NCBI RefSeq assembly: GCF_052324685.1
Contig: NW_027507041.1
Span: forward strand, 62,001-126,000
Direction of reading: 5' to 3'
DNA: 64,000 bases
Source of the DNA: Brachyhypopomus gauderio
Lineage: Eukaryota; Chordata; Actinopteri; Gymnotiformes; Hypopomidae
Shown here: positions 10,503-23,678 of the stretch, in pieces
Layout of the letters: each line of letters opens with the position of its first letter
Numbering within the stretch: the first letter of the stretch is position 1
Notes under the pieces: generated by a model
The model's database searches: none
Told to the model about the DNA's origin: nothing
Seen by the model: only the letters and a program-made list of their open reading frames with translations
Translations under genes and position numbers: made by a program

Positions 10503-10906
10503 TGAGTGTCTTGTTGGGAGTGTGGAAAGAGAGAGTGTGCTCTCTTCCTGCTAGCCAGTTTTAAATATGCTTCTCATGCCATTTGCAACTTTGTGCTGCC
10601 AAACTTTAGCAGTCCTAACTGATCCTGAAATAGTCCCAGGAATTGAGTTACAAATGGCTGCTTCGTCGTTACAATGTGTTGGCATGGAAATGCAGTGGGG
10701 TCTCTTGCAGCGTAGAGGATTAACTTGCCTCTCTAATGTGATTTGTGATGAGACCTTATGCCACCAGTGGGGAGAGCTTGCACTCACAGGTGCTTCATCC
10801 AAAGATCTTCATGCAACATAGCGATGTCTTGTTTCAGGTAAAAGAAAAAGTGCCACATTCTTTCATGGCTGGTCACTGGTTGCTCCGCCTTGCGCTAAAA
10901 GAGGGT

Positions 10907-10978
10907 CTCCCCGTCTGGGAATCGAACCCCGGTCTTCCGCGTGACAGGCGGAGATACTATCCACTATACTAACGAGGA
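10907..10978 (-). tRNA. tRNA-Asp-GTC: tRNA-Asp(GTC), unit 6, form M
   Basis: G50:A64 mismatch. Confidence 0.92.
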
Positions 10979-11741
10979 CACGTGCTGTGTCTTGCAGTGA
11001 TGCTGAGTCAGGTGACGTGCACTTGTCCCCTTGATTTTAAAGTACTCTGAATCATTGTGCCTGCAAGGAGGTGGTAAAAAGAACACATTGTGGTGATATT
11101 GACTCACTGTTGCCATTCCTCTTTTACCATCGTCAGTTTGTGGACTTATGATAGGAAAAACTCAAAGAATCTTGGTGACCTACAGGTTTGATTCATCTGC
11201 CTTCCTAGTTAAGTCATGCAAACCATTTGCTGCAAAATTGGCTTTAGCTACATTGGCAATTCATTTTGTCTTTGTATTCCAGTGCATTGTACCGAACTGC
11301 AATATCCATCTTAGATCAACTGAGATTTTGCATTTCTCTCTTTCCCACATGCAAGTTCTGAATTTCTTGGCACACATTACTGCTTTGCATCTACTAAAAG
11401 CACTCCAGAGAAAGCTTCACTTCATACCTTCATGAGGTAGGTGTCGTTTGTACTTGTATTTTGGTGGTATTTTTGTTTTTTTTTTTGTTTGTGTGCGTTG
11501 TTTGTCTACTCTTGGAACATCCTGTGATTGGTTAGGGTAGGATTAGAGTTTAATTACGTTGGCCTCAGATTCTGGTTAATTCCAGGCTTCTTGTGCTAAC
11601 CTTGTTGTTTGTTAGCTGTTGTTGGCAGTAATTAGTTGCTGCAGGTGCACTTGCCGCCATGCTCCAAGGAGTGAATTGGGGGCGGATACATTTTTTCTCC
11701 AGCTTTGTTAGTTCTTCCTCAGCCTCGCTTCTTCTTTCCTA

Positions 11742-11814
11742 GCCTCGTTAGCGCAGTAGGTAGCGCGTCAGTCTCATAATCTGAAGGTCGTGAGTTCGAC
11801 CCTCACACGGGGCA
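11742..11814 (+). tRNA. tRNA-Met-CAT: tRNA-Met(CAT), unit 6
   Basis: Standard body. Confidence 0.95.
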
Positions 11815-12397
11815 GCAAAAGCTTTTTGAAAAGATTGACGAGCCCCCAAAAGATGCTCAAACGCTCTTTCCTTATTCACTCGCATGCTGAGCACACCCCC
11901 TACCTGAAAATAGTATTGGCACATGACTCTTACAGGTCATCCCTAGTTGATTCAAGCTGTGCTTTTTCTTTTGTAAATTCGCGTGTACACAGCAAGTTGT
12001 GTTGCATCCAATTCAATTCTCTCCACTGACCGTTCAGTCAATACCTTGATGGCGTCTGTATTGACACCTCTACTGAGACATCAAGCTGCCTCTTTGGAGC
12101 ATGTTCGCTCCCAGATCAAATTGCAGTGTCGTGGTGCCAACACAGAATAATGGACCACGTCGGACACTTTTCACTTTTGATTCTTTTTGATTCACTTTTG
12201 ATGACACGCTTTTGAATACCTGATCACCTGGAATTGGTACCAGCTTGAAGTTAATAGTGAGTAGACTTATGGAGATTCATTTATTTGAATTTTCTACTCA
12301 AGCCATTTGCAACTCAGAAGCAATGACACTTGTGCACTCATCATTGAGCTTGAGGAAGTCCAAGGAATTGATCTCTATGTTACTCTCGCTCCTCCAA

Positions 12398-12479
12398 ACT
12401 GCGATGGCCTAGAGGTTAAGGCGTTGGACTTGAAATCCAATGGGGTTTCCCCGCGCAGGTTCGACTCCTGCTTGCAGCG
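12398..12479 (+). tRNA. tRNA-Ser-TGA: tRNA-Ser(TGA), unit 7, form A
   Basis: Form A body; one private substitution just upstream (TCCAAACTGC). Confidence 0.92.
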
Positions 12480-12883
12480 TGAGTGTCTTGTTGGGAGTGT
12501 GGAAAGAGAGAGTGTGCTCTCTTCCTGCTAGCCAGTTTTAAATATGCTTCTCATGCCATTTGCAACTTTGTGCTGCCAAACTTTAGCAGTCCTAACTGAT
12601 CCTGAAATAGTCCCAGGAATTGAGTTACAAATGGCTGCTTTGTCGTTACAATGTGTTGGCATGGAAATGCAGTGGGGTCTCTTGCAGCGTAGAGGATTAA
12701 CTTGCCTCTCTAATGTGATTTGTGATGAGACCTTATGCCACCAGTGGGGAGAGCTTGCACTCACAGGTGCTTCATCCAAAGATCTTCATGCAACATAGCG
12801 ATGTCTTGTTTCAGGTAAAAGAAAAAGTGCCACATTCTTTCATGGCTGGTCACTGGTTGCTCCGCCTTGCGCTAAAAGAGGGT

Positions 12884-12955
12884 CTCCCCGTCTGGGAATC
12901 GAACCCCGGTCTTCCGCGTGACAGGCGGAGATACTATCCACTATACTAACGAGGA
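12884..12955 (-). tRNA. tRNA-Asp-GTC: tRNA-Asp(GTC), unit 7, form M
   Basis: G50:A64 mismatch. Confidence 0.92.
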
Positions 12956-13718
12956 CACGTGCTGTGTCTTGCAGTGATGCTGAGTCAGGTGACGTGCACT
13001 TGTCCCCTTGATTTTAAAGTACTCTGAATCATTGTGCCTGCAAGGAGGTGGTAAAAAGAACACATTGTGGTGATATTGACTCACTGTTGCCATTCCTCTT
13101 TTACCATCGTCAGTTTGTGGACTTATGATAGGAAAAACTCAAAGAATCTTGGTGACCTACAGGTTTGATTCATCTGCCTTCCTAGTTAAGTCATGCAAAC
13201 CATTTGCTGCAAAATTGGCTTTAGCTACATTGGCAATTCATTTTGTCTTTGTATTCCAGTGCATTGTACCGAACTGCAATATCCATCTTAGATCAACTGA
13301 GATTTTGCATTTCTCTCTTTCCCACATGCAAGTTCTGAATTTCTTGGCACACATTACTGCTTTGCATCTACTAAAAGCACTCCAGAGAAAGCTTCACTTC
13401 ATACCTTCATGAGGTAGGTGTCGTTTGTACTTGTATTTTGGTGGTATTTTTGTTTTTTTTTTTGTTTGTGTGCGTTGTTTGTCTACTCTTGGAACATCCT
13501 GTGATTGGTTAGGGTAGGATTAGAGTTTAATTACGTTGGCCTCAGATTCTGGTTAATTCCAGGCTTCTTGTGCTAACCTTGTTGTTTGTTAGCTGTTGTT
13601 GGCAGTAATTAGTTGCTGCAGGTGCACTTGCCGCCATGCTCCAAGGAGTGAATTGGGGGCGGATACATTTTTTCTCCAGCTTTGTTAGTTCTTCCTCAGC
13701 CTCGCTTCTTCTTTCCTA

Positions 13719-13791
13719 GCCTCGTTAGCGCAGTAGGTAGCGCGTCAGTCTCATAATCTGAAGGTCGTGAGTTCGACCCTCACACGGGGCA
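13719..13791 (+). tRNA. tRNA-Met-CAT: tRNA-Met(CAT), unit 7
   Basis: Standard body. Confidence 0.95.
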
Positions 13792-14374
13792 GCAAAAGCT
13801 TTTTGAAAAGATTGACGAGCCCCCAAAAGATGCTCAAACGCTCTTTCCTTATTCACTCGCATGCTGAGCACACCCCCTACCTGAAAATAGTATTGGCACA
13901 TGACTCTTACAGGTCATCCCTAGTTGATTCAAGCTGTGCTTTTTCTTTTGTAAATTCGCGTGTACACAGCAAGTTGTGTTGCATCCAATTCAATTCTCTC
14001 CACTGACCGTTCAGTCAATACCTTGATGGCGTCTGTATTGACACCTCTACTGAGACATCAAGCTGCCTCTTTGGAGCATGTTCGCTCCCAGATCAAATTG
14101 CAGTGTCGTGGTGCCAACACAGAATAATGGACCACGTCGGACACTTTTCACTTTTGATTCTTTTTGATTCACTTTTGATGACACGCTTTTGAATACCTGA
14201 TCACCTGGAATTGGTACCAGCTTGAAGTTAATAGTGAGTAGACTTATGGAGATTCATTTATTTGAATTTTCTACTCAAGCCATTTGCAACTCAGAAGCAA
14301 TGACACTTGTGCACTCATCATTGAGCTTGAGGAAGTCCAAGGAATTGATCTCTATGTTACTCTCGCTCCTCCGA

Positions 14375-14456
14375 ACTGCGATGGCCTAGAGGTTAAGGCG
14401 TTGGACTTGAAATCCAATGGGGTTTCCCCGCGCAGGTTCGACTCCTGCTTGCAGCG
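14375..14456 (+). tRNA. tRNA-Ser-TGA: tRNA-Ser(TGA), unit 8, form A
   Basis: Form A body. Confidence 0.92.
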
Positions 14457-14860
14457 TGAGTGTCTTGTTGGGAGTGTGGAAAGAGAGAGTGTGCTCTCTT
14501 CCTGCTAGCCAGTTTTAAATATGCTTCTCATGCCATTTGCAACTTTGTGCTGCCAAACTTTAGCAGTCCTAACTGATCCTGAAATAGTCCCAGGAATTGA
14601 GTTACAAATGGCTGCTTTGTCGTTACAATGTGTTGGCATGGAAATGCAGTGGGGTCTCTTGCAGCGTAGAGGATTAACTTGCCTCTCTAATGTGATTTGT
14701 GATGAGACCTTATGCCACCAGTGGGGAGAGCTTGCACTCACAGGTGCTTCATCCAAAGATCTTCATGCAACATAGCGATGTCTTGTTTCAGGTAAAAGAA
14801 AAAGTGCCACATTCTTTCATGGCTGGTCACTGGTTGCTCCGCCTTGCGCTAAAAGAGGGT

Positions 14861-14932
14861 CTCCCCGTCTGGGAATCGAACCCCGGTCTTCCGCGTGACA
14901 GGCGGAGATACTATCCACTATACTAACGAGGA
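14861..14932 (-). tRNA. tRNA-Asp-GTC: tRNA-Asp(GTC), unit 8, form M
   Basis: G50:A64 mismatch. Confidence 0.92.
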
Positions 14933-15694
14933 CACGTGCTGTGTCTTGCAGTGATGCTGAGTCAGGTGACGTGCACTTGTCCCCTTGATTTTAAAGTACT
15001 CTGAATCATTGTGCCTGCAAGGAGGTGGTAAAAAGAACACATTGTGGTGATATTGACTCACTGTTGCCATTCCTCTTTTACCATCGTCAGTTTGTGGACT
15101 TATGATAGGAAAAACTCAAAGAATCTTGGTGACCTACAGGTTTGATTCATCTGCCTTCCTAGTTAAGTCATGCAAACCATTTGCTGCAAAATTGGCTTTA
15201 GCTACATTGGCAATTCATTTTGTCTTTGTATTCCAGTGCATTGTACCGAACTGCAATATCCATCTTAGATCAACTGAGATTTTGCATTTCTCTCTTTCCC
15301 ACATGCAAGTTCTGAATTTCTTGGCACACATTACTGCTTTGCATCTACTAAAAGCACTCCAGAGAAAGCTTCACTTCATACCTTCATGAGGTAGGTGTCG
15401 TTTGTACTTGTATTTTGGTGGTATTTTTGTTTTTTTTTTTTTTGTGTGCGTTGTTTGTCTACTCTTGGAACATCCTGTGATTGGTTAGGGTAGGATTAGA
15501 GTTTAATTACGTTGGCCTCAGATTCTGGTTAATTCCAGGCTTCTTGTGCTAACCTTGTTGTTTGTTAGCTGTTGTTGGCAGTAATTAGTTGCTGCAGGTG
15601 CACTTGCCGCCATGCTCCAAGGAGTGAATTGGGGGCGGATACATTTTTTCTCCAGCTTTGTTAGTTCTTCCTCAGCCTCGCTTCTTCTTTCCTA

Positions 15695-15767
15695 GCCTCG
15701 TTAGCGCAGTAGGTAGCGCGTCAGTCTCATAATCTGAAGGTCGTGAGTTCGACCCTCACACGGGGCA
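15695..15767 (+). tRNA. tRNA-Met-CAT: tRNA-Met(CAT), unit 8
   Basis: Standard body; the spacer T-run before it (near 15,430) has lost its usual internal G. Confidence 0.95.
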
Positions 15768-16350
15768 GCAGAAGCTTTTTGAAAAGATTGACGAGCCCCC
15801 AAAAGATGCTCAAACGCTCTTTCCTTATTCACTCGCATGCTGAGCACACCCCCTACCTGAAAATAGTATTGGCACATGACTCTTACAGGTCATCCCTAGT
15901 TGATTCAAGCTGTGCTTTTTCTTTTGTAAATTCGCGTGTGCACAGCAAGTTGTGTTGCATCCAATTCAATTCTCTCCACTGACCGTTCAGTCAATACCTT
16001 GATGGCGTCTGTATTGACACCTCTACTGAGACATCAAGCTGCCTCTTTGGAGCATGTTCGCTCCCAGATCAAACTGCAGTGTCGTGGTGCCAACACAGAA
16101 TAATGGACCACGTCGGACACTTTTCACTTTTGATTCTTTTTGATTCACTTTTGATGACACGCTTTTGAATACCTGATCACCTGGAATTGGTACCAGCTTG
16201 AAGTTAATAGTGAGTAGACTTATGGAGATTCATTTATTTGAATTTTCTACTCAAGCCATTTGCAACTCAGAAGCAATGACACTTGTGCACTCATCATTGA
16301 GCTTGAGGAAGTCCAAGGAATTGATCTCTATGTTACTCTCGCTCCTCCGA

Positions 16351-16432
16351 ACTGCGATGGCCTAGAGGTTAAGGCGTTGGACTTGAAATCCAATGGGGTT
16401 TCCCCGCGCAGGTTCGACTCCTGCTTGCAGCG
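16351..16432 (+). tRNA. tRNA-Ser-TGA: tRNA-Ser(TGA), unit 9, form A
   Basis: Form A body. Confidence 0.92.
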
Positions 16433-16836
16433 TGAGTGTCTTGTTGGGAGTGTGGAAAGAGAGAGTGTGCTCTCTTCCTGCTAGCCAGTTTTAAATATGC
16501 TTCTCATGCCATTTGCAACTTTGTGCTGCCAAACTTTAGCAGTCCTAACTGATCCTGAAATAGTCCCAGGAATTGAGTTACAAATGGCTGCTTTGTCGTT
16601 ACAATGTGTTGGCATGGAAATGCAGTGGGGTCTCTTGCAGCGTAGAGGATTAACTTGCCTCTCTAATGTGATTTGTGATGAGACCTTATGCCACCAGTGG
16701 GGAGAGCTTGCACTCACAGGTGCTTCATCCAAAGATCTTCATGCAACATAGCGATGTCTTGTTTCAGGTAAAAGAAAAAGTGCCACATTCTTTCATGGCT
16801 GGTCACTGGTTGCTCCGCCTTGCGCTAAAAGAGGGT

Positions 16837-16908
16837 CTCCCCGTCTGGGAATCGAACCCCGGTCTTCCGCGTGACAGGCGGAGATACTATCCACTATACT
16901 AACGAGGA
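16837..16908 (-). tRNA. tRNA-Asp-GTC: tRNA-Asp(GTC), unit 9, form M
   Basis: G50:A64 mismatch. Confidence 0.92.
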
Positions 16909-17671
16909 CACGTGCTGTGTCTTGCAGTGATGCTGAGTCAGGTGACGTGCACTTGTCCCCTTGATTTTAAAGTACTCTGAATCATTGTGCCTGCAAGGAG
17001 GTGGTAAAAAGAACACATTGTGGTGATATTGACTCACTGTTGCCATTCCTCTTTTACCATCGTCAGTTTGTGGACTTATGATAGGAAAAACTCAAAGAAT
17101 CTTGGTGACCTACAGGTTTGATTCATCTGCCTTCCTAGTTAAGTCATGCAAACCATTTGCTGCAAAATTGGCTTTAGCTACATTGGCAATTCATTTTGTC
17201 TTTGTATTCCAGTGCATTGTACCGAACTGCAATATCCATCTTAGATCAACTGAGATTTTGCATTTCTCTCTTTCCCACATGCAAGTTCTGAATTTCTTGG
17301 CACACATTACTGCTTTGCATCTACTAAAAGCACTCCAGAGAAAGCTTCACTTCATACCTTCATGAGGTAGGTGTCGTTTGTACTTGTATTTTGGTGGTAT
17401 TTTTGTTTTTTTTTTTGTTTGTGTGCGTTGTTTGTCTACTCTTGGAACATCCTGTGATTGGTTAGGGTAGGATTAGAGTTTAATTACGTTGGCCTCAGAT
17501 TCTGGTTAATTCCAGGCTTCTTGTGCTAACCTTGTTGTTTGTTAGCTGTTGTTGGCAGTAATTAGTTGCTGCAGGTGCACTTGCCGCCATGCTCCAAGGA
17601 GTGAATTGGGGGCGGATACATTTTTTCTCCAGCTTTGTTAGTTCTTCCTCAGCCTCGCTTCTTCTTTCCTA

Positions 17672-17744
17672 GCCTCGTTAGCGCAGTAGGTAGCGCGTCA
17701 GTCTCATAATCTGAAGGTCGTGAGTTCGACCCTCACACGGGGCA
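17672..17744 (+). tRNA. tRNA-Met-CAT: tRNA-Met(CAT), unit 9
   Basis: Standard body. Confidence 0.95.
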
Positions 17745-18327
17745 GCAGAAGCTTTTTGAAAAGATTGACGAGCCCCCAAAAGATGCTCAAACGCTCTTTC
17801 CTTATTCACTCGCATGCTGAGCACACCCCCTACCTGAAAATAGTATTGGCACATGACTCTTACAGGTCATCCCTAGTTGATTCAAGCTGTGCTTTTTCTT
17901 TTGTAAATTCGCGTGTGCACAGCAAGTTGTGTTGCATCCAATTCAATTCTCTCCACTGACCGTTCAGTCAATACCTTGATGGCGTCTGTATTGACACCTC
18001 TACTGAGACATCAAGCTGCCTCTTTGGAGCATGTTTGCTCCCAGATCAAACTGCAGTGTCGTGGAGCCAACACAGAATAATGGACCACGTCGGACACTTT
18101 TCACTTTTGATTCTTTTTGATTCACTTTTGATGACACGCTTTTGAATACCTGATCACCTGGAATTGGTACCAGCTTGAAGTTAATAGTGAGTAGACTTAT
18201 GGAGATTCATTTATTTGAATTTTCTTCTCAAGCCATTTGCAACTCAGAAGCAATGACACTTGTGCACTCATCATTGAGCTTGAGGAAGTCCAAGGAATTG
18301 ATCTCTATGTTACTCTCGCTCCGCCGA

Positions 18328-18409
18328 GCTGCGATGGCCGAGAGGTTAAGGCGTTGGACTTGAAATCCAATGGGGTTTCCCCGCGCAGGTTCGACTCCTG
18401 CTTGCAGCG
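18328..18409 (+). tRNA. tRNA-Ser-TGA: tRNA-Ser(TGA), unit 10, form B
   Basis: Form B body; first unit of the haplotype that carries the GTT anticodon gene. Confidence 0.96.
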
Positions 18410-18813
18410 TGAGTGTCTTGTTGGGCGTGTGGAAAGAGAGAGTGTGCTCTCTTCCTGCTAGCCAGTTTTAAATATGCTTCTCATGCCATTTGCAACTTTG
18501 TGCTGCCAAACTTTAGCAGTCCTAACTGATCCTGAAATAGTCCCAGGAATTGAGTTACAAATGGCTGCTTCGTCGTTACAATGTGTTGGCATGGAAATGC
18601 AGTGGGGTCTCTTGCAGCTTAGAGGATTAACTTGCCTCTCTAATGTGATTTGTGATGAGACCTTATGCCACCAGTGGGGAGAGCTTGCACTCACAGGTGC
18701 TTCATCCAAAGATTTTCATGCAACATAGCGATGTCTTGTTTCAGGTAAAAGAAAAAGTGCCACATTCTTTCATGGCCGGTCACTGGTTGCTCCGCCTTGC
18801 GCTAAAAGAGGGT

Positions 18814-18885
18814 CTCCTCGTCGGGGAATCGAACCCCGGTCTTCCACGTAACAGGCGGAGATACTATCCACTATACTAACGAGGA
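18814..18885 (-). tRNA. tRNA with Asp body and Asn anticodon (GTT), unit 10, form N
   Basis: The body is that of the neighbouring tRNA-Asp genes, but the loop reads CTGTTAC: anticodon GTT (bases 18,850-18,852 on +), which reads Asn codons AAU/AAC. Two further changes come with it: C40 to T, leaving a G30:U40 wobble, and G69 to A, turning the U4:G69 wobble of the acceptor into U4:A69. T-stem, A box, B box, G73 and the TTTT terminator are intact, so it should be made and fold. In eukaryotes AspRS depends on C36 and AsnRS reads GUU with G73, so charging with Asn is the likely outcome; mischarging with Asp cannot be excluded. A true vertebrate tRNA-Asn (starting GTCTCTGTGG) has a quite different body. 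Confidence 0.9.
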
Positions 18886-19648
18886 CACGTGCTGTGTCTC
18901 GCAGTGATGCTGAGTCAGGTGACGTGCACTTGTCCCCTTGATTTTAAAGTACTCTGAATCATTGTGCCTGCAAGGAGGTGGTAAAAAGAACACATTGTGG
19001 TGATATTGACTCACTGTTGCCACTCCTCTTTTACCATCGTCAGTTTGTGGACTTATGATTGGAAAAACTCAAAGAATCTTGGTGACCTACAGGTTTGATT
19101 CATCTGCCTTCCTAGTTAAGTCATGCGAACCATTTGCTGCAAAATTGGCTTTAGCTACATTGGCAATTCATTTTGTCTTCGTATTCCAGTGCATTGTAGC
19201 GAACTGCAATATCCATCTTAGATCAACTGAGATTTTGCATTTCTCTCTTTCCCACATGCAAGTTCTGAATTTCTTGGCACACATTACTGCTTTGCATCTA
19301 CTAAAAGCACTCCAGAGAAAGCTTCACTTCATACCTTCATGAGGTAGGTGTCGTTTGTACTTGTATTTTGGTGGTATTTTTGTTTTTTTTTTTGTTTGTG
19401 TGCGTTGTTTGTCTACTCTTGGAACATCCTGTGATTGGTTAGGGTAGGATTAGAGTTTAATTACGTTGGCCTCAGATTCTGGTTAATTCCAGGCTTCTTG
19501 TGCTAACCTTGTTGTTTGTTAGCTGTTGTTGGCAGTAATTAGTTGCTGCAGGTGCACTTGCCGCCATGCTCCAAGGAGTGAATTGGGGGCGGATACATTT
19601 TTTCTCCAGCTTTGTTAGTTCTTCCTCAGCCTCGCTTCTTCTTTCCTA

Positions 19649-19721
19649 GCCTCGTTAGCGCAGTAGGTAGCGCGTCAGTCTCATAATCTGAAGGTCGTGA
19701 GTTCGACCCTCACACGGGGCA
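19649..19721 (+). tRNA. tRNA-Met-CAT: tRNA-Met(CAT), unit 10
   Basis: Standard body; followed by the C insertion seen also in unit 3. Confidence 0.95.
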
Positions 19722-20305
19722 GCAGAAGCTTTTTGAAAAGATTGACGAGCCCCCAAAAGATGCTCAAACGCTCTTTCCTTATTCACTCGCATGCTGAGCA
19801 CACCCCCTACCCTGAAAATAGTATTGGCACATGACTCTTACAGGTCATCCCTAGTTGATTCAAGCTGTGCTTTTTCTTTTGTAAATTCGCGTGTACACAG
19901 CAAGTTGTGTTGCATCCAATTCAATTCTCTCCACTGACCGTTCAGTCAATACCTTGATGGCGTCTGTATTGACACCTCTACTGAGACATCAAGCTGCCTC
20001 TTTGGAGCATGTTCGCTCCCAGATCAAACTGCAGTGTCGTGGTGCCAACACAGAATAATGGACCACGTCGGACACTTTTCACTTTTGATTCTTTTTGATT
20101 CACTTTTGATGACACGCTTTTGAATACCTGATCACCTGGAATTGGTACCAGCTTGAAGTTAATAGTGAGTAGACTTATGGAGATTCATTTATTTGAATTT
20201 TCTACTCAAGCCATTTGCAACTCAGAAGCAATGACACTTGTGCACTCATCATTGAGCTTGAGGAAGTCCAAGGAATTGATCTCTATGTTACTCTCGCTCC
20301 TCCGA

Positions 20306-20387
20306 ACTGCGATGGCCTAGAGGTTAAGGCGTTGGACTTGAAATCCAATGGGGTTTCCCCGCGCAGGTTCGACTCCTGCTTGCAGCG
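20306..20387 (+). tRNA. tRNA-Ser-TGA: tRNA-Ser(TGA), unit 11, form A
   Basis: Form A body. Confidence 0.92.
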
Positions 20388-20791
20388 TGAGTGTCTTGTT
20401 GGGAGTGTGGAAAGAGAGAGTGTGCTCTCTTCCTGCTAGCCAGTTTTAAATATGCTTCTCATGCCATTTGCAACTTTGTGCTGCCAAACTTTAGCAGTCC
20501 TAACTGATCCTGAAATAGTCCCAGGAATTGAGTTACAAATGGCTGCTTTGTCGTTACAATGTGTTGGCATGGAAATGCAGTGGGGTCTCTTGCAGCGTAG
20601 AGGATTAACTTGCCTCTCTAATGTGATTTGTGATGAGACCTTATGCCACCAGTGGGGAGAGCTTGCACTCACAGGTGCTTCATCCAAAGATCTTCATGCA
20701 ACATAGCGATGTCTTGTTTCAGGTAAAAGAAAAAGTGCCACATTCTTTCATGGCTGGTCACTGGTTGCTCCGCCTTGCGCTAAAAGAGGGT

Positions 20792-20863
20792 CTCCCCGTC
20801 TGGGAATCGAACCCCAGTCTTCCGCGTGACAGGCGGAGATACTATCCACTATACTAACGAGGA
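20792..20863 (-). tRNA. tRNA-Asp-GTC: tRNA-Asp(GTC), unit 11, form M with extra T49
   Basis: It carries A64 like other form M copies plus C49 to T. In the normal register the T-stem then has T49:G65 and G50:A64; a one-base shift would give CTGGG/CCCAG with five Watson-Crick pairs but an oversized loop. The weakest-looking Asp copy. Confidence 0.85.
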
Positions 20864-21628
20864 CACGTGCTGTGTCTTGCAGTGATGCTGAGTCAGGTGA
20901 CGTGCACTTGTCCCCTTGATTTTAAAGTACTCTGAATCATTGTGCCTGCAAGGAGGTGGTAAAAAGAACACATTGTGGTGATATTGACTCACTGTTGCCA
21001 TTCCTCTTTTACCATCGTCAGTTTGTGGACTTATGATAGGAAAAACTCAAAGAATCTTGGTGACCTACAGGTTTGATTCATCTGCCTTCCTAGTTAAGTC
21101 ATGCAAACCATTTGCTGCAAAATTGGCTTTAGCTACATTGGCAATTCATTTTGTCTTTGTATTCCAGTGCATTGTACCGAACTGCAATATCCATCTTAGA
21201 TCAACTGAGATTTTGCATTTCTCTCTTTCCCACATGCAAGTTCTGAATTTCTTGGCACACATTACTGCTTTGCATCTACTAAAAGCACTCCAGAGAAAGC
21301 TTCACTTCATACCTTCATGAGGTAGGTGTCGTTTGTACTTGTATTTTGGTGGTATTTTTGTTTTTTTTTTTTTGTTTGTGTGCGTTGTTTGTCTACTCTT
21401 GGAACATCCTGTGATTGGTTAGGGTAGGATTAGAGTTTAATTACGTTGGCCTCAGATTCTGGTTAATTCCAGGCTTCTTGTGCTAACCTTGTTGTTTGTT
21501 AGCTGTTGTTGGCAGTAATTAGTTGCTGCAGGTGCACTTGCCGCCATGCTCCAAGGAGTGAATTGGGGGCGGATACATTTTTTCTCCAGCTTTGTTAGTT
21601 CTTCCTCAGCCTCGCTTCTTCTTTCCTA

Positions 21629-21701
21629 GCCTCGTTAGCGCAGTAGGTAGCGCGTCAGTCTCATAATCTGAAGGTCGTGAGTTCGACCCTCACACGGGGC
21701 A
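21629..21701 (+). tRNA. tRNA-Met-CAT: tRNA-Met(CAT), unit 11
   Basis: Standard body; the preceding T-run near 21,360 is the longest of the array. Confidence 0.95.
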
Positions 21702-22284
21702 GCAGAAGCTTTTTGAAAAGATTGACGAGCCCCCAAAAGATGCTCAAACGCTCTTTCCTTATTCACTCGCATGCTGAGCACACCCCCTACCTGAAAATAG
21801 TATTGGCACATGACTCTTACAGGTCATCCCTAGTTGATTCAAGCTGTGCTTTTTCTTTTGTAAATTCGCGTGTGCACAGCAAGTTGTGTTGCATCCAATT
21901 CAATTCTCTCCACTGACCGTTCAGTCAATACCTTGATGGCGTCTGTATTGACACCTCTACTGAGACATCAAGCTGCCTCTTTGGAGCATGTTTGCTCCCA
22001 GATCAAACTGCAGTGTCGTGGTGCCAACACAGAATAATGGACCACGTCGGACACTTTTCACTTTTGATTCTTTTTGATTCACTTTTGATGACACGCTTTT
22101 GAATACCTGATCACCTGGAATTGGTACCAGCTTGAAGTTAATAGTGAGTAGACTTATGGAGATTCATTTATTTGAATTTTCTTCTCAAGCCATTTGCAAC
22201 TCAGAAGCAATGACACTTGTGCACTCATCATTGAGCTTGAGGAAGTCCAAGGAATTGATCTCTATGTTACTCTCGCTCCGCCGA

Positions 22285-22366
22285 GCTGCGATGGCCGAGA
22301 GGTTAAGGCGTTGGACTTGAAATCCAATGGGGTTTCCCCGCGCAGGTTCGACTCCTGCTTGCAGTG
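22285..22366 (+). tRNA. tRNA-Ser-TGA: tRNA-Ser(TGA), unit 12, form B with T72
   Basis: The 3' end reads TTGCAGTG, giving G1:U72. Shared with units 16 and 19, marking the start of the higher-order block. Confidence 0.93.
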
Positions 22367-22770
22367 TGAGTGTCTTGTTGGGCGTGTGGAAAGAGAGAGT
22401 GTGCTCTCTTCCTGCTAGCCAGTTTTAAATATGCTTCTCATGCCATTTGCAACTTTGTGCTGCCAAACTTTAGCAGTCCTAACTGATCCTGAAATAGTCC
22501 CAGGAATTGAGTTACAAATGGCTGCTTCGTCGTTACAATGTGTTGGCATGGAAATGCAGTGGGGTCTCTTGCAGCTTAGAGGATTAACTTGCCTCTCTAA
22601 TGTGATTTGTGATGAGACCTTATGCCACCAGTGGGGAGAGCTTGCACTCACAGGTGCTTCATCCAAAGATCTTCATGCAACATAGTGATGTCTTGTTTCA
22701 GGTAAAAGAAAAAGTGCCACATTCTTTCATGGCCGGTCACTGGTTGCTCCGCCTTGCGCTAAAAGAGGGT

Positions 22771-22842
22771 CTCCCCGTCGGGGAATCGAACCCCGGTCTT
22801 CCGCGTGACAGGCGGAGATACTATCCACTATACTAACGAGGA
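22771..22842 (-). tRNA. tRNA-Asp-GTC: tRNA-Asp(GTC), unit 12, form C
   Basis: Canonical body. Confidence 0.96.
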
Positions 22843-23605
22843 CACGTGCTGTGTCTCGCAGTGATGCTGAGTCAGGTGACGTGCACTTGTCCCCTTGATT
22901 TTAAAGTACTCTGAATCATTGTGCCTGCAAGGAGGTGGTAAAAAGAACACATTGTGGTGATATTGACTCACTGTTGCCACTCCTCTTTTACCATCGTCAG
23001 TTTGTGGACTTATGATAGGAAAAACTCAAAGAATCTTGGTGACCTACAAGTTTGATTCATCTGCCTTCCTAGTTAAGTCATGCAAACCATTTGCTGCAAA
23101 ATTGGCTTTAGCTACATTGGCAATTCATTTTGTCTTCGTATTCCAGTGCATTGTACCGAACTGCAATATCCATCTTAGATCAACTGAGATTTTGCATTTC
23201 TCTCTTTCCCACATGCAAGTTCTGAATTTCTTGGCACACATTACTGCTTTGCATCTACTAAAAGCACTCCAGAGAAAGCTTCACTTCATACCTTCATGAG
23301 GTAGGTGTCGTTTGTACTTGTATTTTGGTGGTATTTTTGTTTTTTTTTTTGTTTGTGTGCGTTGTTTGTCTACTCTTGGAACATCCTGTGATTGGTTAGG
23401 GTAGGATTAGAGTTTAATTACGTTGGCCTCAGATTCTGGTTAATTCCAGGCTTCTTGTGCTAACCTTGTTGTTTGTTAGCTGTTGTTGGCAGTAATTAGT
23501 TGCTGCAGGTGCACTTGCCGCCATGCTCCAAGGAGTGAATTGGGGGCGGATAAATTTTTTCTCCAGCTTTGTTAGTTCTTCCTCAGCCTCGCTTCTTCTT
23601 TCCTA

Positions 23606-23678
23606 GCCTCGTTAGCGCAGTAGGTAGCGTGTCAGTCTCATAATCTGAAGGTCGTGAGTTCGACCCTCACACGGGGCA
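23606..23678 (+). tRNA. tRNA-Met-CAT: tRNA-Met(CAT), unit 12, T25 variant
   Basis: GTAGCGTGTC in place of GTAGCGCGTC: C25 to T gives a G10:U25 wobble in the D-stem. Shared with units 16 and 19. Confidence 0.93.

Noticed and set aside
18814-18885. Ordinary tRNA-Asn gene
   Set aside because: Apart from three bases the whole body, including D-arm and acceptor, is that of the adjacent tRNA-Asp copies and not of a vertebrate tRNA-Asn.
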